Assembly: GCA_964436865.1 (NCBI GenBank)
Contig: CAYTFK010000044.1
Span: 1 to 30,558 of the forward strand
DNA: 30,558 nucleotides
Direction: 5' to 3'
Origin: JAXGPP01 sp964436865
Lineage (GTDB): Bacteria; Planctomycetota; Planctomycetia; Pirellulales; Thermoguttaceae
A model generated the notes under the pieces. That model saw only the letters and a program-made list of their open reading frames with translations. It made no database searches and was not told the origin of the DNA. The first letter of the stretch is position 1, and each line of letters begins with the position of its first letter. Shown here one piece after another: positions 16,460 through 24,540 of this stretch. A program made the translations under genes and the position numbers.

Positions 16460-17608
16460 CTACTGAACGCCCATCTCGATCACCGCATCGGCGGGCATGC
16501 CCGGCAACAACTCGCGATCGGGGTTTCTCAGATCGATCTTGATGCGATAGACGAGCTTCACCCGTTCCTCTTCAGTCTGCACGCTCTTGGGGGTGAACTC
16601 GGCCTCACTGGCAATGAACGACACGCGGCCTTCGTAGGCCTTGCCCGGATGGCTGTCGGTGTACACCCGCGCCTTCTGGCCGATGGTGACGCGCCCCACA
16701 TAGCGCTCTTCAAGATACGCCCGCAGCCAGACATGCTGCAGGTCGCCCACAGTGACCACGGGTGTGCCGGGCGAGACATATTCGCCAGGTTCGATGTTCT
16801 TGGAAAGCACGACGCCGCTCAACGGTGCGCGGAGCGTGGCATAGCCGAGACGGACTTCGGCGAGTTCGTAGGCGGCCTGGGCCTGATTGACCCTGGCCTG
16901 GGCCTGGTCTTTCTGTTCCTGACGCGGGCCCTTTTTCACCAGTTCGTAGCGCGCCCGAGTCTCGTCGAGCGCCGCTTTGGCCTCTTCGATCTGCTGTGCC
17001 CGCGGCCCTTTGACGAGGTTGAGTTGTTCGGTCGCCTCGCGCCACTGGGCCAGTGCAACCTCAAAGGTCGCCTTGCTGCGATCAAACTGGTCTTGGGAGA
17101 CGACCTTCCGCTCGAAGAGCTGCCGCATCCGGCCATATTCGGCCTCGGCCCGGTCTTTCTCCGTGACTGCCCGCGACAACGTGGCCTCGGCGGAGGTGAT
17201 CTCCTGTTGCCACGAACCCGACTCGAGGAGCGCGACAGCCGCTTCGGCCTTGCGTACCGCGGCCTCGGCGGCCGCGATCTCCTCGGGACGCGAACCGGCC
17301 TTGAGTTCCGCCAGCGCCGCCTGGGCCTGCTCCAGTTCGGCTTGGCGCATTGCCTTCTCCCACTGGAGGTCGGAGCTGTCGAGCACCGCAATCACTGCCC
17401 CCTTCTCGACGAACTGCCCTTCATCGAACAGACGCTCCTGGACGCGGCCGGGTATCTTGAAGGCCACTTCGGCGTCGGTGACCTCGATATTCCCGAAAAG
17501 CCGAATACCGCCCGACGCCTGGCGGCCACGATGGCTCAGTGCCCAGCCGACTCCGGCCACGGCTGCCAGGAGGATGATGGCGACTGCCGCGAGCTTCAAC
17601 CGACTCAT
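16460..17608 (-). CDS. ybhG: HlyD-family periplasmic adaptor (membrane fusion protein), YbhG-like
   Basis: The protein has 382 aa. The ATG at 17608 is preferred because it begins an N-terminal membrane anchor (RLKLAAVAIILLAAVAGVGW) and has GAGG five bases upstream. A biotinyl-lipoyl half-motif (GNIEVTDAEVAFKIPGRV) at ~45-65 is followed by a long alpha-helical coiled coil rich in Glu, Ala, Gln and Arg (~90-240), the second lipoyl half (LRAPLSGVVLSKNIEPGEYV), and a beta-barrel. It should link the inner-membrane ABC exporter to the periplasm or outer membrane. It follows the TetR gene, and a 16-bp palindrome covers the gap between them. Confidence 0.88.
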   Translation of the reverse strand: MSRLKLAAVAIILLAAVAGVGWALSHRGRQASGGIRLFGNIEVTDAEVAFKIPGRVQERLFDEGQFVEKGAVIAVLDSSDLQWEKAMRQAELEQAQAALAELKAGSRPEEIAAAEAAVRKAEAAVALLESGSWQQEITSAEATLSRAVTEKDRAEAEYGRMRQLFERKVVSQDQFDRSKATFEVALAQWREATEQLNLVKGPRAQQIEEAKAALDETRARYELVKKGPRQEQKDQAQARVNQAQAAYELAEVRLGYATLRAPLSGVVLSKNIEPGEYVSPGTPVVTVGDLQHVWLRAYLEERYVGRVTIGQKARVYTDSHPGKAYEGRVSFIASEAEFTPKSVQTEEERVKLVYRIKIDLRNPDRELLPGMPADAVIEMGVQ

Positions 17609-17619
17609 ACACGCCTCGT

Positions 17620-17635
17620 GTGAATCGATATTCAC
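17620..17635. promoter_or_regulatory. 16-bp palindrome, probable TetR operator (site 2)
   Basis: GTGAATCGATATTCAC has perfect 6-bp arms (GTGAAT/ATTCAC) with a 4-base centre. It lies between the tetR stop and the hlyD start. It has the same length and arms as site 1 at the tetR promoter (GTGAWT-N4-ATTCAC), which suggests the same TetR protein binds both. Confidence 0.6.
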
Positions 17636-18249
17636 TTAGGTTGTTTGGGGACCTCTACCGCAACGGCACGGCGAAACAGCGGCCAGACTCGATGGGCGTG
17701 GCGTGTCACGTCGAATTCCTCTTCACTCAGGTGCCAGAGGATGGCTGCCGGCATCACCGTCCCCAGAAACATGATGGCGGCTGACTTGGGGTCGAGATCG
17801 GTGCGAAATACGCCCTCCTCTTGCCCTTCGCGGATCACTTTGGCAATCGCGCCAAGATATCCGTCGACGATCTGCCGCATCCGTTCGCGCCGGGCGGGGT
17901 GGCCGGCATGGACCTCTTCTGAGAAGACAAGTCGCGGAAACGCTCGTCCTTCACGGATGAATTCGACATGCTTCCTGAGGATCAATTCCAGGCGGCGGAG
18001 CGGTCCCTCGATCTCCTGCCGCGCCGCGCCGACCAACCCCTGGAGCCGCTGGTCGACAAGTTCCAGGACTGCGTCCAGCAACTCGTCTTTGTCCTTGAAG
18101 TGCCGGTAGATTCCCGACGGCACCAGCCCCACGCGGCGCGCCACCGCGGCGATGCTCAACCGGCGAATCCCCTGCGCGGCGATCAATCGCAAGGCGGCCT
18201 CCGCAATCTGTTCCCGCCGCACGGCAGTGGTGAGTTTCTGGCGTGGCAT
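17632..18249 (-). CDS. TetR/AcrR-family transcriptional repressor, CecR-like
   Basis: The protein has 205 aa from the ATG at 18249 (a GTG at 18252 is also possible; AGGAG lies 8 bases before the ATG). Residues ~10-58 are the TetR HTH: REQIAEAALRLIAAQGIRRL, then IAAVARRVGLVPSGIYRHFKDKDELLDA. The remaining helices form the ligand-binding and dimerisation domain. It heads the operon of adaptor, ATPases and permeases, in the same order as E. coli cecR(ybiH)-ybhGFSR. It probably represses its own operon: a palindrome overlaps its -10 box and a second matching palindrome lies just after the gene. The ligand is unknown. Confidence 0.87.
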   Translation of the reverse strand: MPRQKLTTAVRREQIAEAALRLIAAQGIRRLSIAAVARRVGLVPSGIYRHFKDKDELLDAVLELVDQRLQGLVGAARQEIEGPLRRLELILRKHVEFIREGRAFPRLVFSEEVHAGHPARRERMRQIVDGYLGAIAKVIREGQEEGVFRTDLDPKSAAIMFLGTVMPAAILWHLSEEEFDVTRHAHRVWPLFRRAVAVEVPKQPK

Positions 18250-18265
18250 CACTCGGTCTCCTATT

Positions 18266-18281
18266 GTGATTATACATTCAC
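18266..18281. promoter_or_regulatory. 16-bp palindrome, probable TetR operator (site 1)
   Basis: GTGATTATACATTCAC matches GTGAWT-N4-ATTCAC, the same pattern as site 2 at 17620-17635. Including one more base pair of symmetry on each side, the arms read TTGTGA/TCACAA (18264-18269 and 18278-18283). It overlaps the -10 box of the tetR promoter, the classic position for autorepression. Confidence 0.65.
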
Positions 18282-18296
18282 AACATGGCCGGTCAA
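18269..18296 (-). promoter_or_regulatory. Predicted sigma70-type promoter of tetR-ABC operon
   Basis: On the minus strand TTGACC (18296-18291) is followed after 16 bases by a perfect TATAAT (18274-18269). Transcription would start ~20 bases before the tetR start codon. The operator palindrome overlaps the -10 box. Confidence 0.7.
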
Positions 18297-18348
18297 ATCA
18301 AGTCTCCCGGTTTCGGCGATCGATGACGTGCCTCCCTTGGCTGCACTC

Positions 18349-18376
18349 TTGAACGTCCCCGCCGCAGGGGTAGAAT
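18349..18376 (+). promoter_or_regulatory. Predicted promoter of the PspA-AAA operon
   Basis: TTGAAC (18349-18354) and TAGAAT (18371-18376) are separated by 16 bases, each 5/6 to the sigma70 consensus. The spacer contains a CCCC/GGGG inverted pair (18357-18360 and 18367-18370). The leader to the ATG at 18435 would be ~50 bases. This promoter is divergent from that of tetR. Confidence 0.5.
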
Positions 18377-18434
18377 GGTGGGCGGCGTGCTCACCAGTCG
18401 CACGTTGGCAAGACGGAATTAGCGGCAGGCGGTC

Positions 18435-19199
18435 ATGGCAGAGGCCAACATTACCAAACGCGCGACGTTTCGGGCGATCCTCACTCCCGCGGTGCTCTTT
18501 CCGGCGGGATTGGGGGGCGTCGTGTCACTGATGGCTCTCTCTACCGGCACACTGATCGGCCCGCCGGGTTTCGTCGGACTTGGTCTGCTGGCTGTCGCCG
18601 GCGCAACGGCGGCTTACCGCTTCTTCTTCCGGCGGCCGGCGATTGCCAGGCAGCTCGAACAGGAGGCGGGCGACGAGCGCCTCCGGACGACGATTTACGA
18701 GCTCCGCGAGTTGCGCCGGCGATTGCGTGCCGACGGCGATCCGCGAATGATCGGCCTGGCCGACTCGCTCCGCAAAGTCCACCAGCGTCTGGCGGCAATT
18801 CGCCTGGCTCCTGACAGCCCGGCGCGCGACCTGTTGCCCGATTTGCGATCCAAGGCCGACGCCCTGTGGGCGAATTGTCTCACGGCGCTACGACGTGCGG
18901 CCGAGTTGTCGCGAGCCTCGGACCAGATGAGCACCGCCGAGGGACGCCGGCGGATGATCGAAGCCCGCGAGTCCCTGGTGGACGAGGCGGAGCGGAGCGT
19001 GCGCCACCTGGGGGCGACGCTCGACCACCTCCAGGCCGCCAGCCTCGATCGCGACCGGCCCGACGAAAGCCTCGCCCGGATCCGCGAGGAACTGGAACAG
19101 GGTCTGGAGGTGGCACGCCGCGTGGAGGAGCGAATGAAGGAACTGGACCGCGATATCGACCCCGAAAACCGCATTCGCCGGCATCGCCTGGAAAGCTGA
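18435..19199 (+). CDS. Two-TM protein with long cytoplasmic helical domain (unknown function)
   Basis: I do not recognise a named family. The protein has 254 aa. Two hydrophobic helices near the N-terminus (~14-36 and ~41-62) are followed by FFFRRPAIARQ, consistent with a positive-inside cytoplasmic border. Residues ~70-254 are charged, heptad-like helices rich in Arg, Glu, Leu and Ala (for example RTTIYELRELRRRLRADGD), probably a coiled coil. It is the first gene of a three-gene unit with a PspA homologue and an AAA+ protein, 49 bp before the former. Inference: it could be the membrane receptor or sensor that recruits the PspA-like protein, as PspB/PspC do in enterobacteria, though no sequence relation to them is visible. 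Confidence 0.75.
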   Translation: MAEANITKRATFRAILTPAVLFPAGLGGVVSLMALSTGTLIGPPGFVGLGLLAVAGATAAYRFFFRRPAIARQLEQEAGDERLRTTIYELRELRRRLRADGDPRMIGLADSLRKVHQRLAAIRLAPDSPARDLLPDLRSKADALWANCLTALRRAAELSRASDQMSTAEGRRRMIEARESLVDEAERSVRHLGATLDHLQAASLDRDRPDESLARIREELEQGLEVARRVEERMKELDRDIDPENRIRRHRLES

Positions 19200-19248
19200 C
19201 GTTCAAGAATCGCCAAGGGATAACGCAACCTCTGGGAGGATCACCGAC

Positions 19249-20058
19249 ATGTTTGGAGCCATCGGACGTTACTTTCGCGCGTTGGGCTACCTGTTTACCG
19301 GCAAGATCGACGCCGCCCGAATGACCTTGGCCACCAACCCGAACGTGGTCCGGGCGACGTTTGACCAGATCATGCGGGAAAAGAAGACCCGCATTCAGCA
19401 ATACAAGGACGCCGTGGCGGGCATGATCGCGCAGGAGGAGAAGAAGAAGGTGGAACTCAAGCGCCACTCGGACGAGGTCGCTCGGCTGTCGAAGCTCCGC
19501 GAGGGGGCCGCGGCCATGGCCCGCAAAGTGGTCGAACGGCACGGCGGGAACATCGAGGCGGTCAAGCAGGATCCCGAGTACATCAAGTGCCAGGCCGCCT
19601 TCAAGGACTTCAGCTCCACGCTGGAGGAAAAGGAGGGGCGCATCGCCGACCTCGAGTCGGACGTGAAAACGCTTCAGGATTCGATCGCCGGACACAAGAC
19701 GCAACTGGAGACGCTGTTGCGCGACATCGAGAAGATCCGGCAGGAGAAGGAGGAGACGGTAGCCGACCTGATCACCGCCAAGGAGGAGCGCGAGATCGCC
19801 GATATCATCAGCGGCATCAGCGAGGATCGCACCTCGCAGGAATTGCAGGAGATGCGCGACCTCCGGCAGAAGAGCAAGGCGGCCGCCCGAGTATCGCGAG
19901 AGGTGGCCGGCATCGACACAAAGCGTTCGGAAGAGGAATTTTTGCAGTACGCTGCGCAATCGGTCTCCGACAATGAATTCGACAAGCTCATCGGGCTGAC
20001 CAAAGAGTCGGAGCCCGCGAAGCCGGAGGCGGAACGGACTCGCTTGCCCGAAGGGTAG
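19249..20058 (+). CDS. PspA/IM30 (Vipp1)-family coiled-coil protein
   Basis: The protein has 269 aa, a little longer than typical PspA (about 220). The N-terminal stretch FGAIGRYFRALGYLFTGKI is amphipathic and would bind membranes. The rest is almost wholly charged alpha-helix (EEKKKVELKRHSDEVARLSK, TLEEKEGRIADLESDVKTLQ), the long-hairpin layout of the PspA/ESCRT-III superfamily. The region after residue 200 is also charged and ends in a short disordered tail. Known family role: membrane protection and remodelling by oligomer formation. A strong GGGAGGA site lies 8 bases before the ATG. It is 11 bp before the AAA+ gene, so the two are likely co-translated. Confidence 0.8.
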   Translation: MFGAIGRYFRALGYLFTGKIDAARMTLATNPNVVRATFDQIMREKKTRIQQYKDAVAGMIAQEEKKKVELKRHSDEVARLSKLREGAAAMARKVVERHGGNIEAVKQDPEYIKCQAAFKDFSSTLEEKEGRIADLESDVKTLQDSIAGHKTQLETLLRDIEKIRQEKEETVADLITAKEEREIADIISGISEDRTSQELQEMRDLRQKSKAAARVSREVAGIDTKRSEEEFLQYAAQSVSDNEFDKLIGLTKESEPAKPEAERTRLPEG

Positions 20059-20069
20059 AAGGACCGGTC

Positions 20070-21833
20070 ATGGCTGTTCCGTCGACTGACTTCTTTACCG
20101 CGCTGGCCCGCATCTTCAACTCGGACCAGGCGCGGGCGGTGATCCTCTGCGGCAACGTCTACGACCTCTTCTTCAACGGGTCGCAGTACGTGCCGCTCAT
20201 TCCCCTATTGACCGAAAGAGCAAAAACGCAGGGCGTGATCCGGGTAGTCTACGAGCTCAACGGGCCGGTCCGCATCCTCGACGACCGCGAGAAGCTCAAG
20301 AATGCCTGGATCAAATGGAAAACCGGGCAGGACGTCGACACGCTGTTGCTCAAAGACCTCCGCAAGGCGGGACCGTCGGAGGCGGACCGGCGATCGGCGG
20401 AATTCGAGCAACTGCTGCTGGATGCCATCGGCAATCCGACGCTCGCTCTGGAATTGCTGCGGCAGTTGACGATCTGCTCGCGTACGGGCGGCCTGGAGCA
20501 TGACCTGCTGATCCTCATCGAGGCCGCCGATATGCTGCTGCCGGCGGGCGACGGCGACATCTCGTCGCTCAACGACAAGCAACTGCACCGGATCAGCATC
20601 GTGCAGGACTGGTTCGGCGATCCCGCCTTCCTCGCGGGCCGCGATTCGGTCTGCCTGATTGCCGAAAGCCGCAGCCTGATCCACCCGCGGGTGTCGCGCC
20701 TGCCGCAGGTGTTGCCGCTGGAGATTGCAGCGCCGGATACGGCCGCCCGGCTGCACTACATCCAGTTCTTCTCGTCCACCACGGCCAAGCCTCCGAAGCT
20801 GTGGGGAACCGCCGAGGAACTGGCGGCCTATACCGCGGGTCTCTCCATCCACGCCATCCGCCAGCTTCTGGTGGCTGCCGCCTACGCCGATCAGACGCTC
20901 ACGCCGGGCGATCTGGTGGCCAAGGTCGAAGAGTTCATCCAGGGGCAGTTGGGCGAAGATGTGATCGAGTTCAAGAAGCCCACGCACACGTTGGCCGACG
21001 TGGTTGGCTTCTCGAAGCTCAAGCGCTTTCTGCGCGAGGAGCTCATGCCCCGCTTCCGCGCATCGGCCGACAAGGCCCTGACCGGGGCGGCCGTGGCCGG
21101 CGCCATCGGCGGCGGCAAGACGTTCATCTTCGAGGCCGTGGCGGCCGAACTCGGCCTGCCGGTGCTCGTGCTCAAGAACATCCGCAGCCAGTGGTATGGC
21201 CAGACCGACGTGATCTTCGAACGGCTCCGCCGGGTGTTGGAGTCGCTCGACAAGGTGGTGATCTTCGTCGACGAAGCCGACACGCAGTTTGGCGGCGTGG
21301 GGCGGGAAGAGCATTCCACCGAGCGGCGGCTCACCGGCAAGATCCAGGCGATGATGTCCGATCCGCGGCTCCGGGGACGCGTCGTGTGGCTGTTGATGAC
21401 CGCGCGGATCCATCTCCTGTCGCCCGACATCCGCCGTCCCGGGCGCGTCGGCGACCTGATCATACCCGTGCTCGACCCCGAAGGGGACGATCGCCGCGAG
21501 TTCCTGCGCTGGGTCGCCAAAGCGGCGATCAAGGATCCCACCGACGAGCAAATCGCCCGCCTAGACGAGCTGACCGAAGGTTACTCGGCCGCCGCCTTCG
21601 CTTCCCTTCGGCAGCACCTTAAGGCCGTTGAGCCCAAGACATTCGACGACGTGGCGGCCGTGATACAGGACCAGATTCCGCCGGCAATCGGGCTCACGCG
21701 GCGATACCAGACGCTCCAGGCCCTGGTCAATTGCACCCGGCGGAGTCTGCTGCCCGACCCCACCATCACCGAGCAGGATCGCGAGGCCTGGCAGCTCGAA
21801 CTCCGCCAGCTCGAAGCGCGGGGAATCGCGTAG
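20070..21833 (+). CDS. Tandem AAA+ ATPase (degenerate N-terminal half, intact C-terminal half)
   Basis: The protein has 587 aa. The C-terminal half (~300-540) is an intact AAA+ module: Walker A GAIGGGKT (344-351), Walker B VVIFVDEAD (D401, E402), and probable arginine fingers in DIRRPGR (R455/R456). The loop NIRSQWYGQTD could be the pore loop. The N-terminal half (~15-290) looks like a decayed AAA+ module: a Walker-B-like LLILIEAAD (~146-154) and sensor-1-like DSVCLIAES survive, but no Walker A is present. This resembles Ycf46-like tandem ATPases. Placed after a PspA homologue, it may disassemble or remodel PspA polymers; that is inference. AAGG is present 7 bases before the ATG at 20070. Confidence 0.8.
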   Translation: MAVPSTDFFTALARIFNSDQARAVILCGNVYDLFFNGSQYVPLIPLLTERAKTQGVIRVVYELNGPVRILDDREKLKNAWIKWKTGQDVDTLLLKDLRKAGPSEADRRSAEFEQLLLDAIGNPTLALELLRQLTICSRTGGLEHDLLILIEAADMLLPAGDGDISSLNDKQLHRISIVQDWFGDPAFLAGRDSVCLIAESRSLIHPRVSRLPQVLPLEIAAPDTAARLHYIQFFSSTTAKPPKLWGTAEELAAYTAGLSIHAIRQLLVAAAYADQTLTPGDLVAKVEEFIQGQLGEDVIEFKKPTHTLADVVGFSKLKRFLREELMPRFRASADKALTGAAVAGAIGGGKTFIFEAVAAELGLPVLVLKNIRSQWYGQTDVIFERLRRVLESLDKVVIFVDEADTQFGGVGREEHSTERRLTGKIQAMMSDPRLRGRVVWLLMTARIHLLSPDIRRPGRVGDLIIPVLDPEGDDRREFLRWVAKAAIKDPTDEQIARLDELTEGYSAAAFASLRQHLKAVEPKTFDDVAAVIQDQIPPAIGLTRRYQTLQALVNCTRRSLLPDPTITEQDREAWQLELRQLEARGIA

Positions 21834-21846
21834 CGAAATCGCGGCG

Positions 21847-23142
21847 CTACCGCTTCCACCGCATCGAGCTCAAGATATTGCCGACCCAAACGGAGAGCAA
21901 GGCAGCCAGAGGGAACGCTATCAGGCAAAGGCCGGTGAGCGCCTTAGCCAGTGCGAGCGAGAGGTTCTTCCGGGCGTCGACATCGGGCACGAGAAAGTAC
22001 ATCGTGGCTCCCAGGCCCGCGACGCCGACAAGGACGGTGTAGAGGATCATCCACCGGCGCGGCAGCGGACCCGAGATCTGTGAGGTGACGCCGACGGGGA
22101 TCAGCATCAACCCGGAAAACGCCGCCAGGCTGAGCACGTAGTCGGTTGGGAAGAAGAAATAGCACGCGCCGGCGAAGACCAGCCCGAGCAGAAAGCCCCC
22201 CGTCCAGTACGAGCCGTGCCGCTCATCGCGAGAAAGTGCGAGCCGGCCGAAGGGGTGCAGGTGCAGCGCGAGGTTGAACAGCGGCACTGCGAGGATCGTC
22301 GACAGGGCGAAGGCCAGGTAGCCGAAAATCAGCGGCAGAAGCCAAGGCTTGGCGGCCGGTACTGCGTCGGCCACGCGACGGACAATGATGTAGCCGATCC
22401 AGGCCCCCAGGAGCACTCTCCACTGTCCGGCTCTCCCCAGGCTCTGCATCCACAGGAAGTACTTGAGCATCTGCCGGTAGAAGATGTTGTGGGCCTTGAG
22501 CGTCTCGACGACGCCGTGGCGGGCCCAGTCCAGTTCGGGATCGAGCCGCAGCGCTTCGCGAAAGTGGCGCATCGCTTCGTCGCGGTTGCCAGAGCGGAGG
22601 TGATTCCAGCCGAGATTCGCGTGGGTCGTGGCGTCCTCGGGCGCCAATCGCAGCGCACCGTGAAGTTCTGCCTCGCTCACTTCGCCGCGGCCCATCTGCC
22701 GCAGCGCGAACGCCCGGAGGTTGATCGCCGTAGTATCTTCCGGATCGATGCCCAGCGTCTGCTCGGCCGCCTCGACCGCCTCAGCCCAGCGGCTCTGCTC
22801 GATCCGGATCTCGGCCAGCAGGTTATAGCAGCGGCTTTCGGCCGGATCGAGCCGCAAGGCCTCGTGGATCGCCTTTTCGGCGCGATCGAGATAGCCGCGG
22901 ACCTTCCACACCAGCCCGAGAACGAAATGGGCGAAGGGCAGTTCGGGGTCGGAAGCGACCGCCTGCTGGGCATGCTCGACGGCGGGATCGAACTTCTCCC
23001 GTTCGGTCAGGCACATCGCCATCATGGCGTGGGCCATGGCGTCGCTCGGGGATTCGGCCAGAGCAAGCCCCAATTCCTTCTCGGCCATGTCGAAGCGCGA
23101 ACGCATCATGAGCATCCGCGCGCGTTGGATTCGCTGGCTCAT
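21847..23142 (-). CDS. TPR-repeat protein with C-terminal multi-helix membrane domain
   Basis: The protein has 431 aa. Residues ~1-215 are TPR-like helix pairs with the typical spacing (EKAIHEALRLDPAESRCYNL, EAMRHFREALRLDPELDWAR). After ~245 there are about seven hydrophobic segments, such as LLPLIFGYLAFALSTILAV and YVLSLAAFSGLMLIPVGV. The ATG at 23142 overlaps the stop of the AAA+ gene by 4 bp (ATGA); a longer in-frame extension upstream lies inside that gene and is rejected. Inferred role: membrane anchor and scaffold for the AAA+ partner. It converges with the tandem AAA+ gene, 13 bp apart, with no room for a terminator. Confidence 0.82.
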   Translation of the reverse strand: MSQRIQRARMLMMRSRFDMAEKELGLALAESPSDAMAHAMMAMCLTEREKFDPAVEHAQQAVASDPELPFAHFVLGLVWKVRGYLDRAEKAIHEALRLDPAESRCYNLLAEIRIEQSRWAEAVEAAEQTLGIDPEDTTAINLRAFALRQMGRGEVSEAELHGALRLAPEDATTHANLGWNHLRSGNRDEAMRHFREALRLDPELDWARHGVVETLKAHNIFYRQMLKYFLWMQSLGRAGQWRVLLGAWIGYIIVRRVADAVPAAKPWLLPLIFGYLAFALSTILAVPLFNLALHLHPFGRLALSRDERHGSYWTGGFLLGLVFAGACYFFFPTDYVLSLAAFSGLMLIPVGVTSQISGPLPRRWMILYTVLVGVAGLGATMYFLVPDVDARKNLSLALAKALTGLCLIAFPLAALLSVWVGNILSSMRWKR

Positions 23143-24485
23143 TTCAATTTCATGTATTGGAGCACGTCGTCGTAGAGCCCGCCCTCGTTGGAATAGAGGG
23201 CATAGTTGCGGGCCGTGGCAAACCACTCCCGGGTGGTCGGCCGCAGGGTCTTCGCAGCAGCCAGCAGATCACGCGTGGCGAGCGGCTGAAGCTGGCCCGA
23301 CTTGATCGCCTCGCGGAGCTTGTTCTCCACGGCCACATCAACCACCGCCTTGAGATCGGCACCGGAGAATTCGGCGAGCTTCGATCCGAGGTGGGGAAAG
23401 TCGACCTTGTCGCTCGGCTTGTCCTTGAGGTGGATCCGCAGAATGGCCGCCCGGGCCTCGGCATCGGGAGGAGGCACAAACAGCACGCGATCGAACCGCC
23501 CGGGGCGGCGGAACGCGGCGTCGACGTGCCAGGGGGCGTTAGTGGCGGCGAGGATCAGCACGCCTTCGTTGGAATGCTCTACGCCGTCCATCTCAGCGAG
23601 AAATTGGTTGATGAGCTGCCGGGCTGCGCCGCCAAGCATGTCGGACCGCCGGCCGCCCAGCGCATCGACTTCGTCGAAGAACAGCACGCAGGGCCGGTTC
23701 CGTCGCGCCTGCTCGAAAAGCTGGTGCAGGTTCCGCTCGCTGTTGCCGATCCACATCTCGAGCACGTCGTTGATGCCCACCGAGAGGAACGCCGCGCGGA
23801 TCTCGCCCGCCGTGGCCCGCGCAAGATACGTCTTGCCGCAACCCGGCGGACCGTACATCAGAATGCCGCCGCCGATCGGCTTGCCGTACGCCCGGAACAT
23901 CTCCGGGTGCTTGAGCGGCATGATGATCTTCATGGAGATCTCTTCCTTGACCGTGTCCATGCCGCCGACGTCGGCGAATGTGATCTTGGGGCGCTCGATC
24001 TCGCCCGCTTCGTCGGCCGGCGGCGCCTGCCACGACTCGCGGACCCGGCCTTCAAACACCTCGCCGGCCTCGTCCTCGCCGACGATCCCCAGGCGGCCGG
24101 CCAGATCGGCATCGCCCGCCTCGGGATCGTGCTCGATGGCCAGCTTGTACTGGGCCACGGCATTGGGCACGTCGCCCGACTGAAAGAGCAACCGGGCAAA
24201 CAGCACGCGGGCCCGCGCCGGGCAGTCAGACTGACGCGTGAGGTCTTCGACAATCACCAGCGCCTCGCCGGTCTTTCCCTGCCGGTAGAACGCATCGGCA
24301 AGATCGAACTTGAGCTGTCGGTCGTTGGGCGCCAGGCCCAGTGCGCGGCGGAACTCTTCGACCGCCTCGTCGTAGCGGCCCAGGCCCGCCAGGGTCTGGG
24401 CCAGGTGACGCCGCAGTGGCAGATTGTTCGGGGAGAGGCGGACGGCTTCACGGAGCGATTGGATTGCGTCGTCGCCAAAGCTCAT
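23139..24485 (-). CDS. AAA+ ATPase with N-terminal TPR domain, Vps4/Cdc48-like module
   Basis: The protein has 448 aa. Residues ~1-125 are TPR-like helices (RLSPNNLPLRRHLAQTLAGL, GRYDEAVEEFRRALGLAPND). A linker rich in Glu and Ala leads to the AAA+ module (~165-400): FADVGGMDTVKEEI, Walker A GPPGCGKT (212-219), pore-loop-like MWIGNSERN (W245), Walker B CVLFFDEVDA (D271, E272), sensor-1 AATN (313-316), and RRPGRFDR (326-333). The end, TTREWFATARNYALYSNEGGLYDD, resembles C-terminal ends of other Cdc48/Vps4-like bacterial ATPases. A GAGG site precedes the ATG. Family is sure; the substrate is not. Co-translation with the TPR membrane protein and proximity to PspA suggest a membrane-linked remodelling role. 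Confidence 0.87.
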   Translation of the reverse strand: MSFGDDAIQSLREAVRLSPNNLPLRRHLAQTLAGLGRYDEAVEEFRRALGLAPNDRQLKFDLADAFYRQGKTGEALVIVEDLTRQSDCPARARVLFARLLFQSGDVPNAVAQYKLAIEHDPEAGDADLAGRLGIVGEDEAGEVFEGRVRESWQAPPADEAGEIERPKITFADVGGMDTVKEEISMKIIMPLKHPEMFRAYGKPIGGGILMYGPPGCGKTYLARATAGEIRAAFLSVGINDVLEMWIGNSERNLHQLFEQARRNRPCVLFFDEVDALGGRRSDMLGGAARQLINQFLAEMDGVEHSNEGVLILAATNAPWHVDAAFRRPGRFDRVLFVPPPDAEARAAILRIHLKDKPSDKVDFPHLGSKLAEFSGADLKAVVDVAVENKLREAIKSGQLQPLATRDLLAAAKTLRPTTREWFATARNYALYSNEGGLYDDVLQYMKLK

Positions 24486-24540
24486 GATCTGCCCTCATTC
24501 GGTGGCGGAAACAAGACGGGAGGCATGCGGTCAGCTACCC

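Noticed and set aside
15659..17623. Long plus-strand frame (654 codons) across the ABC ATPase and HlyD genes
   Set aside because: It is antisense to two clear genes and its translation has no recognisable domain.
17620..17635. Reading the palindrome after tetR as a terminator
   Set aside because: It has no U-tract, the stem would have only 6 bp, and it matches the operator-like site in the tetR promoter.
18880..19959. Minus-strand frame of 359 codons opposite the PspA-like gene
   Set aside because: The PspA-like coiled coil with a strong ribosome-binding site on the plus strand explains the region.
20205..21551. Minus-strand frame of 448 codons inside the tandem AAA+ gene
   Set aside because: The AAA+ motifs are on the plus strand; this is a high-GC shadow.
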